NCBI GenBank assembly: GCA_041477815.1
Contig: JBGOUV010000323.1
Coordinates: forward strand, 1-7,970
DNA: 7,970 nucleotides
Reading direction: 5' to 3'
From: JBGOUV01 sp041477815
GTDB taxonomy: Bacteria > Acidobacteriota > Terriglobia > Bryobacterales > JACQDG01
Shown: positions 1 to 5,887 of the stretch, in pieces
Numbering within the stretch: the first letter of the stretch is position 1
Layout: every line of letters begins with the position of its first letter
Position numbers and translations under genes: made by a program
The notes under the pieces: model-generated
The model's database searches: none
What the model saw: only the letters and a program-made list of their open reading frames with translations
Told to the model about the DNA's origin: nothing

Positions 1-876
1 CAGTACACCAAGCGCGAGCCGCTCCTCCCCATCGTCAACGAGAGCCGTCGCCTGGAGCGCGAGAATCCGAAGATCCTGGCCGTCAGTGTCTCCGGCGGCT
101 ACCAGTACGCCGACGTCCCGCAGATGGGGCCCAGCGTCATCGTGGTCACCGACAACGATCCCGACCTCGCCCAGCGCGAAGCCCAACGCCTATCCGATAT
201 GCTCTGGGCCACCCGCGACCGCATTGTCCTCAACGCGCCCGACGCCGCCGCAGGCGTTCGCCGCGCCATGGACGCGGCCAAGTTCCCCGTCGCCCTCATC
301 GACATGGGCGACAACATCGGCGGCGGCACCGCCGGCGACAGCACCTTCCTGCTGGAAGAGCTCCTCCGCCAGAAGGCCACCGGCTGGGTCGTAGTCCTAG
401 CGGACCCGGCCGCCCAGCGCGCCGCCTTCCAGGCCGGCATCGGCGGCGCCTTCGATATGCCCGTCGGCGGCAAAACCGACCACCTGCACGGCAAGCCGGT
501 CCGCGTCCGTGGCCGCGTCAAGCTTCTCTCCGACGGCAACTACATCGAGCCCGAAGTCCGCCACGGCGGCGCCCGCTATTACCGCATGGGCCTCACCGCC
601 GTAATCGACGCCGCAGGCTCCACGCCCGACCTCCGCAACGTTCTCATCGTCACCGCCGACCGCTCCAGCCCCAACAGCATCCACCAGCTCGTCTCCAACG
701 GCGTCTACCCCGACCGCCAGCGCATCCTCACCGTCAAAGGCGCCATCGCCCCCCGCGCCGCCTACGAGCCCGTCGCCGCCCAAATCATCGAGGTCGACAC
801 CCCCGGCTCCTCCGCGGTCAACCCCAAACGCTTCACCTACAAACGAGTCCGCCGCCCCCTCTTCGGCCTGGACTGA
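1..876 (+). CDS. M81 family metallopeptidase (MlrC-like), C-terminal part, 5' end outside window
   Basis: The reading frame is open from the first base, so this is the last 291 residues of a longer protein; the internal ATG at 124 is not the true start. The visible part matches the MlrC family (metallopeptidases named for the last step of microcystin breakdown, but mostly of unknown substrate). It begins near the end of the N-terminal domain (REPLLPIVNESRRLE, then SVSGGYQYADVPQMGPSV) and continues into the MlrC C-terminal domain. The most telling motif is the glycine-rich turn DMGDNIGGGTAGDST at about residues 101-115, which in this family reads D-x-x-DNPGGG-x-x-GD-S/T. The expected metal ligands lie in the missing N-terminal half, so activity cannot be judged. 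The amidohydrolase lies 136 bases downstream on the same strand; both could act on peptide or amide substrates, which is inference. Stop is TGA at 874-876. Family assignment is fairly firm, substrate unknown. Confidence 0.85.
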   Translation, partial: QYTKREPLLPIVNESRRLERENPKILAVSVSGGYQYADVPQMGPSVIVVTDNDPDLAQREAQRLSDMLWATRDRIVLNAPDAAAGVRRAMDAAKFPVALIDMGDNIGGGTAGDSTFLLEELLRQKATGWVVVLADPAAQRAAFQAGIGGAFDMPVGGKTDHLHGKPVRVRGRVKLLSDGNYIEPEVRHGGARYYRMGLTAVIDAAGSTPDLRNVLIVTADRSSPNSIHQLVSNGVYPDRQRILTVKGAIAPRAAYEPVAAQIIEVDTPGSSAVNPKRFTYKRVRRPLFGLD

Positions 877-881
877 GGTAC

Positions 882-915
882 AGCGGGCTTCAGCCCGCTC
901 GGGGCTTCAGCCCCG
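882..915. repeat. Two adjoining GC-rich hairpins (REP-like palindromes)
   Basis: AGCGGGCTTCAGCCCGCT (882-899) is a perfect palindrome with 8-base arms around TC. It is followed at once by CGGGGCTTCAGCCCCG (900-915) with 7-base arms around the same TC. Both share the core GGCTTCAGCC or a close form. They lie 5 bases after the peptidase stop codon. No T-run follows, so they are not a textbook intrinsic terminator, but they could block exonucleases, weaken read-through into the amidohydrolase gene, or be copies of a dispersed palindromic element. The remaining 97 bases up to the next gene show no clear promoter. Confidence 0.75.
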
Positions 916-1012
916 CTTCCCCGAAACCGTCCAGCCTCAAAGTAGATCTCGCCCGCCAGCATCCGTCAGGCGCAAAGCCTCGGGTGCCATCCCACGTAGT
1001 GCTCCTCTAGGA

Positions 1013-2293
1013 ATGGATTATCCTACAGCCATGCCCCCTCTAGCCCTCCTCTTCCTCCTCCAGGCCGATATCCTCTTAAAAGGCGGCTTCGTCATCGATG
1101 CCCGCAACCAGCTTGCCGACCGCCGCGACATCGCCATAACCGCCGGCAAGGTTTCCGAAGTCTCCCCGACGATCGACCCCGCCAAAGCCCACAAGGTAAT
1201 CGACGTCTCCGGCCTCTATGTCGTCCCCGGCCTCATCGACCTCCACACCCACATCGCCGCCGGCTCGGGCCTCCGCGGCACTCTCCCCATCGATCAGAAC
1301 GTCTACCCCGACAGCCACACCCTCCGCTACGGCGTCACCACCGCCGTCGACGCCGGCACCTCCGGCTGGCGCTCCTTCCCCGCCTTCAAGCAGGCCATCA
1401 TCGACCAGGCCCGCACCCGCGTCCTGGCCCTGCTCAACATCGTCGGACGCGGCCAAGCCGGCGGCGACTTCGAGCAGGACACCTCCGACATGGACCCCGA
1501 AGCCCTCGCCCGCATGGCCCGACAGCATCCTGATATCATCGTGGGTATCAAGACCGCCCACTACCGCGGCCCCGAGTGGACAGCGGTGGAGCGCGCCGTC
1601 CAGGCCGGCAAACTCGCCAATATTCCGGTCATGGTCGACTTCGGAGCCTTCCGCCCCGAGCGCCCCTTCCAGCAGCTTGTCCTCGATAAACTCCGCCCCG
1701 GCGACTTCTACACCCACACCTACCACCCCTCCGTACCCATGCTGGATGACCAGGGCCGCCTTCTCCCCTACCTCCGCGAGGCCCGCCGGCGCGGCGTCAA
1801 GTTCGACGTCGGCCACGGCGGCGGCAGCTTCGTGTTTCGCCAGGCCGTCCCCGCCATCCAGCAGGGCTTCCTACCCGACTCCATCTCCACCGACCTCCAC
1901 ACCGGCTCCATGAACGGCGCCATGAAGGACATGCTCAATGTCATGTCGAAATTCCTCAACATGGGTCTAGCCGTAGACGACGTGGTCATGCGCGCCACCC
2001 ACAACCCCGCCCGCCAGATCAAGCGCGACGACCTCGGCCATCTCTCGGTGGGCGCGCCCGCCGACGTCGCCGTCCTGCGCGTCGAAACCGGCGACTTCGG
2101 CTTCACCGACGTCTTCGGCGCCCGCCTCCGCGGCGCCCGCCGCTTCGTCTGCGAGCTCACCCTACGCGACGGGATCGTGGTCTGGGACCTCAACGGTATT
2201 ACCCGCACGGAGTGGGATAAGCTCGGCAACTACCAGTCCCCAGCCGCTAGTAAGTGGGACGCCACGCTCTACCCCGGCCCCCTGCGGCGATGA
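1013..2293 (+). CDS. Amidohydrolase/deacetylase family metallohydrolase
   Basis: A complete 426-residue member of the amidohydrolase superfamily, in the D-aminoacylase/dihydroorotase-like branch called amidohydrolase/deacetylase family. It is expected to hydrolyse an amide or ester bond with a metal centre; the substrate is unknown. Motifs in order: ILLKGGFVIDARN at 20-32 (N-terminal beta-sandwich), PGLIDLHTH with H78 and H80 as first metal ligands, RYGVTTAVDAGTSG at 105-118, GIK with K180 in the place of the carboxylated bridging lysine, H235 in YTHTYHP, H268 in FDVGHGGG, D294 in STDLH (catalytic Asp), ATHNPAR at 328-334 and GHLSVGAPADVAVL at 342-355. All expected ligands are present. The start is uncertain: ATG at 1013 has only a TAGGA touching it, while ATG at 1031 (M7) gives PPLALLFLLQA, a short hydrophobic stretch ending just where related proteins carry a signal-peptide cleavage region. 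Periplasmic location is thus possible but not shown, since no basic N-region is present. Confidence 0.88.
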   Translation: MDYPTAMPPLALLFLLQADILLKGGFVIDARNQLADRRDIAITAGKVSEVSPTIDPAKAHKVIDVSGLYVVPGLIDLHTHIAAGSGLRGTLPIDQNVYPDSHTLRYGVTTAVDAGTSGWRSFPAFKQAIIDQARTRVLALLNIVGRGQAGGDFEQDTSDMDPEALARMARQHPDIIVGIKTAHYRGPEWTAVERAVQAGKLANIPVMVDFGAFRPERPFQQLVLDKLRPGDFYTHTYHPSVPMLDDQGRLLPYLREARRRGVKFDVGHGGGSFVFRQAVPAIQQGFLPDSISTDLHTGSMNGAMKDMLNVMSKFLNMGLAVDDVVMRATHNPARQIKRDDLGHLSVGAPADVAVLRVETGDFGFTDVFGARLRGARRFVCELTLRDGIVVWDLNGITRTEWDKLGNYQSPAASKWDATLYPGPLRR

Positions 2294-2431
2294 AGCACCG
2301 CCCTGCTCCTGGGTTGTGGGTCAGTTTCCCATAACGGCGTTTCGCAGGACTTGGCGCGTCTGCTAGGCTCTTGTTTTACCCCCCTGACCGCCATCGGAAA
2401 GGGTACTCCGCACGTGGGCTTCGCCGGCATC
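2294..2431. other. Intergenic space between converging genes; weak terminator candidate
   Basis: These 138 bases separate the rightward amidohydrolase from the leftward small gene. The only structure seen is an imperfect stem GCAGGAC (2344-2350) with GTCTGC (2358-2363), one bulged base, followed eight bases later by TTGTTTT (2371-2377). This could be a poor intrinsic terminator for the amidohydrolase. For the leftward genes no clear stem with a T-run is seen. Base use here is less GC-biased than in the left arm and may mark the edge of the accessory unit. Confidence 0.3.
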
Positions 2432-2947
2432 TCAAACCACCGCCAACTGGAGCACGCGCACGCAGATAGACAGGTCTGACGGCGAAGAGGGTACCGGGAA
2501 CACGCGCTGTTGGGGCGTGGTTAGGGTCCCTCCGTCGAGTTCCCACCCTGGAGGACTGAAGAACCGCCCGATACTCACTTGAGCGAAGGAGATCGTCGTG
2601 TCAGACGGGTTCGGTAAGTCAATCTCAAAGATATCGGTGGCAGGCTCGCTGCAATAAGGGAACAACCTGGCGAAGTTTTCAAAGCTCTTTTCCCAGCACG
2701 GCTCTTCTGTTTCGATCCATCTCGGCCTATCCAACATCATAGTGAACATAGTGAACATTGCCGGACCTGCACCTTTCTTCAGATGCCTCTGCCCGGACTG
2801 GTGATAGCTGACCTTCGTGATCGCGCCCTTCTCGGGCTGAAAGACATAGACATCGTCGCCATTCACGTGCACTTCGCAAAAGCGCCGCACCTCAGTTCCC
2901 GATTTGAGGTTGATGCGAAGAACATACTCCTTGGCTGCTCTACCCAT
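2432..2947 (-). CDS. Hypothetical protein, partner of PIN-like nuclease gene
   Basis: A 171-residue protein that I do not recognise. No signal peptide or membrane helix is evident, so it is probably cytoplasmic. The N-terminal half alternates charged and hydrophobic residues in a way that suggests beta strands (YVLRINLKSGTEVRRF, DDVYVFQP) and contains VSYHQSGQRHLKKG at about 46-59. An aromatic- and cysteine-containing middle (WIETEEPCWEKSFENFARLF) follows, then a proline- and serine-rich tail. Residues 65-71 (MFTMFTM) come from a 9-base tandem repeat. The start is well supported: ATG overlaps the preceding stop by 8 bases (ATGGGTAG), and GAGGAG (2952-2957) lies 4 bases upstream. Translational coupling to the PIN-like gene suggests joint function, for instance an antitoxin or substrate-recognition partner; that is inference. 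Codon use is more mixed than in the flanking C/G-ending genes, fitting acquisition by transfer. Confidence 0.7.
   Translation of the reverse strand: MGRAAKEYVLRINLKSGTEVRRFCEVHVNGDDVYVFQPEKGAITKVSYHQSGQRHLKKGAGPAMFTMFTMMLDRPRWIETEEPCWEKSFENFARLFPYCSEPATDIFEIDLPNPSDTTISFAQVSIGRFFSPPGWELDGGTLTTPQQRVFPVPSSPSDLSICVRVLQLAVV
2738..2758. repeat. Short tandem repeat, 9-base unit x 2.3
   Basis: CATAGTGAA occurs twice in direct succession (2738-2746, 2747-2755) followed by a third partial CAT. It lies within the small hypothetical gene and encodes MFTMFTM there. A multiple-of-three unit keeps the frame, so copy number could vary without destroying the protein. Confidence 0.85.
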
Positions 2948-3854
2948 GCTGCTCCTCGGCTCTCGTCACGCTCCAACTCTGGAGCAGCTTAGCCAGGCCT
3001 GCATGAATCCGATTAGAGTATTCGAGACCCGGAGTAATCTTTTCTAGTCTCCGGCACACTTGCGTCAAGTGATGTGCAATTCTCTTATCGACGCTGACTA
3101 CCTCGACGTACGGAAGGCAACTCGCCTGGGAGTGATCGCACAGATCGCTGTCCTTTGGCGTATCCCGCACGTCGGTCAGCATTTGGTGATAGAGGTCATG
3201 GTGCAGCCGGAGCCCGGGGCACCTCCCGGCGTCTGAATAGATCCATTCAGCTAGTCCCTGTATCCGGTCTTCTGGGCATTCAAAACCGTAGAGCGCGGAT
3301 CGTTGCAGGTACCTGCGGACTGAATTCGCGAAATTTCTCGCAGAACGGACCTGATTCGCTCTTACCAAGCGGCGGTCTGCAGCTACCAGCGCTCTAAGCC
3401 GGGGGCCCGCCTTTGCAGGCCCCCGAATCGCGTCGGGATTGGTCTTCCAGATCATGTAGACTGCCTCATCGATTCTTAACCCAACAAGCCTATCGCAGAC
3501 CGACGTGCCCGGAAGTTGCGCAGTCTGCTCCCAACGCCGTACATATGGTTTGATTGGTTTGCACTCGGTGCCTGAGAGGAACGCTTCCACCGCGCCCTTC
3601 AGCTCCTGCATGGGGATATGCGCGTTTCGCAGGTAAGTCACCGGCAGCCGCTCTAACCGCTGGAGAAGTGGCCGGAATCGAAGGAAATCACCGTCGTCCA
3701 CGATAGGCCGCACGAATTCGAGCACATTTGTGAGTGTCAGAACCAGGGTTCCCTTCTGTGATTGGAGAAAGCTCTCCAAAGCGTCGACCGTTACGGGGCG
3801 CGAATGTTCGACGACGTCGATGATATCCGAGGCATCTAGAAGCAGGCGACTCAT
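2940..3854 (-). CDS. PIN-like domain protein (putative nuclease)
   Basis: A 304-residue protein with the layout of a PIN-fold nuclease, metal-dependent enzymes that usually cut RNA as toxins or defence effectors. Seen: LLLDASDII with D7 at the end of the first strand; LTLTNVLEFVRP with E46; then a long mostly helical middle (about 60-225); and near the C-terminus DSDLCDHSQASCLPYVEVV, then SVDKR, giving D235, D237, D240 and D256. The pattern D-L-x-D-x-x-(H/Q)-x-x-x-LPY-V-(D/E)-x-x-x-x-D is known from a group of large PIN-like proteins. At 304 residues it is twice the length of VapC-type toxins (about 130-140), because of the inserted middle. The start at 3854 is preferred over an upstream in-frame ATG at 3923: AAGGA lies 7 bases before it, and the longer form would begin before the promoter-like TATAAT. 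It overlaps the next gene by 8 bases. The nuclease role is inferred from motifs; cellular target unknown. Confidence 0.72.
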   Translation of the reverse strand: MSRLLLDASDIIDVVEHSRPVTVDALESFLQSQKGTLVLTLTNVLEFVRPIVDDGDFLRFRPLLQRLERLPVTYLRNAHIPMQELKGAVEAFLSGTECKPIKPYVRRWEQTAQLPGTSVCDRLVGLRIDEAVYMIWKTNPDAIRGPAKAGPRLRALVAADRRLVRANQVRSARNFANSVRRYLQRSALYGFECPEDRIQGLAEWIYSDAGRCPGLRLHHDLYHQMLTDVRDTPKDSDLCDHSQASCLPYVEVVSVDKRIAHHLTQVCRRLEKITPGLEYSNRIHAGLAKLLQSWSVTRAEEQHG

Positions 3855-3861
3855 GTACTCG

Positions 3862-3866
3862 TCCTT
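3862..3866 (-). promoter_or_regulatory. Ribosome binding site fixing the PIN-like gene start
   Basis: Leftward strand reads AAGGA, then 7 bases, then ATG at 3854. This is the best Shine-Dalgarno in the window and decides the start in favour of the 304-residue form. Confidence 0.75.
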
Positions 3867-3872
3867 ACTAAT

Positions 3873-3901
3873 ATTATAGCAGTCGATTTCGGAACGTCCG
3901 A
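3873..3901 (-). promoter_or_regulatory. Candidate sigma-70-type promoter for the PIN-like gene pair
   Basis: On the leftward strand a perfect TATAAT (3878-3873) lies in an otherwise GC-rich stretch, with TCGGAC 17 bases further upstream (3901-3896) as a poor -35. Transcription would begin near 3866, giving a leader of about a dozen bases that just includes the Shine-Dalgarno. CGGACGTTCCG with CGGA/TCCG arms overlaps the -35 side (3890-3900) and could be a small operator. The -10 is clear; the -35 and operator are speculative. Confidence 0.45.
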
Positions 3902-4132
3902 GGCGGCATTGTTCGAAGTGCAACGCGATCCCGCCGCCTCAGCGGGACCGACTCCCGTGCAAATCCCCCAATCGGATACCGACCCACTACGCCTGGCTTC
4001 ACCACCAACCCCAAGTTCGGCAAGGTGTATAATGGGATAAGAGGTCGCTGGCGGAGTTCCATGCGGAACCTGGTTGGCAGCCTGTGGCAAGGCCCGCGCC
4101 CGCACCCTTCAGGATCAGCAACCCTTTGATTC

Positions 4133-4176
4133 GACAGACCTTATCGACCGCAAATTTGCGGTCAGGTTGGTTTGTC
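4133..4176. repeat. Symmetric 44-base interrupted palindrome after the GMC gene
   Basis: Core GACCGCAAATTTGCGGTC (4146-4163) is a perfect 18-base palindrome. Five bases out on either side are GACAGACC (4133-4140) and GGTTTGTC (4169-4176), which are inverted repeats with one mismatch. The whole is centred exactly at 4154/4155. It lies 15 bases beyond the GMC stop codon, where a terminator is expected, but no T-run follows. It could be a non-canonical terminator, a 3' stabilising stem, or a binding site for a dimeric protein. Confidence 0.7.
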
Positions 4177-4191
4177 TCAACGTCTCGAGAT

Positions 4192-5868
4192 CTAAACGTT
4201 GCCCTTCTTCCTCTCTGCGGCGATATGCGCGCACGCCCGAGCCGTGATCGCCATCATGCTCAAGGTGGGGTTCTGGCAGGCGCTCGAGACCCAGCAGGCC
4301 CCGTCCGTCACCAGCAGGTTGTTCATATCGTGGGCCCGGCAGAATCCGTTCACCACGCTGCTCTTCGGGTCGTTCCCCATGCGCGCCGTCCCGATCTCGT
4401 GGATGCAGAACCCCGGCACCGAGTAGTCCCCCGTAATCCGGACGTTCTTCGCCCCGGCCGCCTCCAGCATGGCCGCCCCCTCCTGCCGTCCGTCTTCAAA
4501 CAGCTTCTTCTCGTTGTCGCTCCACGCCATATGAATTTTCAATGCCGGAATCCCCCAGGCATCCGCGGTGTCCCGGTCGATCTCGACGTAGTTCTCCTTG
4601 CGAGCCAGGCACTCCCCCCACAACCCCAGGTTGATCGTCCACTTCCCGCTGCTCCGCACCGCTGCCTTGAAATTCGCCCCCCACCCCGGCGCCTCCATAT
4701 TGAAGCCGGGCGAGCTGCCTCCCTGATACCCATATCCCCGGATGAACCCCTTGGTGGTTTTCTCCTTCACGTTCCGGAACCGCGGCACGTAAATCCCGTT
4801 CGGCCGCCGCGGCGGACCCGACCACGCCCGCGCTTCCAGCATGGGCATCTCCCCCGCCGCCCCGCCCCCGTAGATGTGGTCCATCAGGTAGTGCCCCAGG
4901 GCCCCGCTCGAATTGCACAACCCCCCGGGGGCCGAGTTCAGCAGGATCCGCGTCGACTCCAGGGTCGAGGCGCACAGGACTACGATCTTTCCCCGCACCT
5001 CCCGCGCCGCCCGGCTCATCCGGTCGATGTAGGCCACCCCGCCGGCCTTCCCCGTCCCCCGGTCCACCACCACGTGGCTCACCACCGCGTCGGTCCTCAC
5101 GGTGACCCGGCCGGTCTTCTCGGCCGCCGCCAGCGTAGTCCGCGGACTCGCGTAGTACGAGTTGGTAACACATCCCTGCTCGCACGGGCCGCAGTAGTGG
5201 CAAGGCTGCCGCCCGTTATGCGCCCGCGTGACAATGGCGACTCTCCCGATCGTCACCGTCCTCCCCAGCTTCTTTTTAGCCTGGTCCCGCAGAATCCGCT
5301 CCCCGCAAGTCATCTCCATCGGCGGCAGGAAGACGCTGTCCGGCAGTTGCGCCAATCCCTCCGCCTGCCCGCTGATCCCGATGAATTTCTCGACCTTCTC
5401 GTAATACGGCACGAGGTCCGCATACGACACCGGCCAGTTGTCCCCATACCCGTCGCGGCTTGCCGCCTTGAGGTCCAGATCGCCCATCCGGTAACTCTGC
5501 CGCCCCCAGGTCAGCGACCGTCCCCCCAGCACGCGACACCGGATCCAATGAAACGGCTTTCCGGTCTCCGTCGTATAGGGATTATCGATATCGTCCACGA
5601 ACCAGCCCTGATTCGACTCCCGGCAGGCGTAACAGAGCCCCTGAATCGGCCGCCGCTTCAACTTATGCGGATCCTGTCCCCGATACTTGAGCTGCCAGCT
5701 CTCCACGTGCTCGGTAAAATCGGCCGGCGAAAGCTTCTTCCCCGCCTCCAGGACGCACACTTTCAACCCGGCCTCGGCCAGTTCCATCGCGGCCAAACCG
5801 CCGGTAGCGCCCGATCCGACCACGATGGCATCGAAAACGTCCTTCCCGCGCGTGATTACCTGCAGCAT
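4192..5868 (-). CDS. GMC family oxidoreductase (FAD-dependent alcohol/polyol dehydrogenase)
   Basis: A 558-residue GMC flavoprotein (COG2303, choline/gluconate dehydrogenase-like) expected to oxidise an alcohol or sugar group using FAD. Seen: AIVVGSGATGG with G18, G20 and G23 of the dinucleotide fold and E41 ending the second strand (VCVLEAG); RVLGGRSLTWG at 112-122 (GMC flavin loop); LCASTLESTRIL at 298-309 (GMC signature 2); HEIGTARMG with H490 and QNPTLSMMA with N533, the usual His/Asn active-site pair. Between the FAD parts is a cysteine cluster, C223-x2-C226-x2-C229-x3-C233, reminiscent of the iron-sulfur ligands in bacterial FAD-dependent glucose and fructose dehydrogenases. No Tat or Sec signal is seen, so it is probably cytoplasmic unless exported with a partner. 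Start ATG at 5868 is 19 bases after potD and lacks a good Shine-Dalgarno; a longer frame reaching 6024 adds an arginine-rich stretch antisense-like in composition and overlapping potD, so it is rejected. Substrate unknown. Confidence 0.9.
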   Translation of the reverse strand: MLQVITRGKDVFDAIVVGSGATGGLAAMELAEAGLKVCVLEAGKKLSPADFTEHVESWQLKYRGQDPHKLKRRPIQGLCYACRESNQGWFVDDIDNPYTTETGKPFHWIRCRVLGGRSLTWGRQSYRMGDLDLKAASRDGYGDNWPVSYADLVPYYEKVEKFIGISGQAEGLAQLPDSVFLPPMEMTCGERILRDQAKKKLGRTVTIGRVAIVTRAHNGRQPCHYCGPCEQGCVTNSYYASPRTTLAAAEKTGRVTVRTDAVVSHVVVDRGTGKAGGVAYIDRMSRAAREVRGKIVVLCASTLESTRILLNSAPGGLCNSSGALGHYLMDHIYGGGAAGEMPMLEARAWSGPPRRPNGIYVPRFRNVKEKTTKGFIRGYGYQGGSSPGFNMEAPGWGANFKAAVRSSGKWTINLGLWGECLARKENYVEIDRDTADAWGIPALKIHMAWSDNEKKLFEDGRQEGAAMLEAAGAKNVRITGDYSVPGFCIHEIGTARMGNDPKSSVVNGFCRAHDMNNLLVTDGACWVSSACQNPTLSMMAITARACAHIAAERKKGNV

Positions 5869-5887
5869 ACGCCAGATTGTAGCAAGC

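Larger units (their letters stand above)
3855..4191. other. Gene-free stretch of 337 bases between PIN-like unit and GMC gene
   Basis: Besides the PIN-like promoter (right-to-left at 3873-3901) and the 44-base interrupted palindrome (4133-4176), this holds a rightward TATAAT at 4028-4033 without a good -35, a small stem CGGGA/TCCCG (3943-3957), and GTTCC/GGAAC around ATGC near 4057-4070. Between about 3898 and 4035 the sequence reads codon-like in two different frames (LFEVQRDPAASAGPTPVQIP, then TTPGFTTNPKFGKVYNG), which might be the decayed end of a lost gene. No family could be named, and no start, stop pairing or RBS supports a live gene. No tRNA cloverleaf was found. Confidence 0.5.

Noticed and set aside
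397..783. Leftward open frame opposite the M81 peptidase
   Set aside because: Glycine/valine/aspartate-rich shadow of the rightward gene with no recognisable motif.
3855..3923. Upstream ATG at 3923 for the PIN-like gene
   Set aside because: It would start ahead of the TATAAT; the ATG at 3854 has a good Shine-Dalgarno and begins right before the first PIN strand.
3931..3970. Possible tRNA or tmRNA end (CGGGACCGACTCCCG, GCAAATCCCCC)
   Set aside because: No acceptor, D or anticodon arms could be matched on either strand.
4028..4033. Rightward TATAAT as promoter of a small RNA
   Set aside because: No acceptable -35 at 16-18 bases, no extended -10, and no gene downstream before the converging GMC gene.
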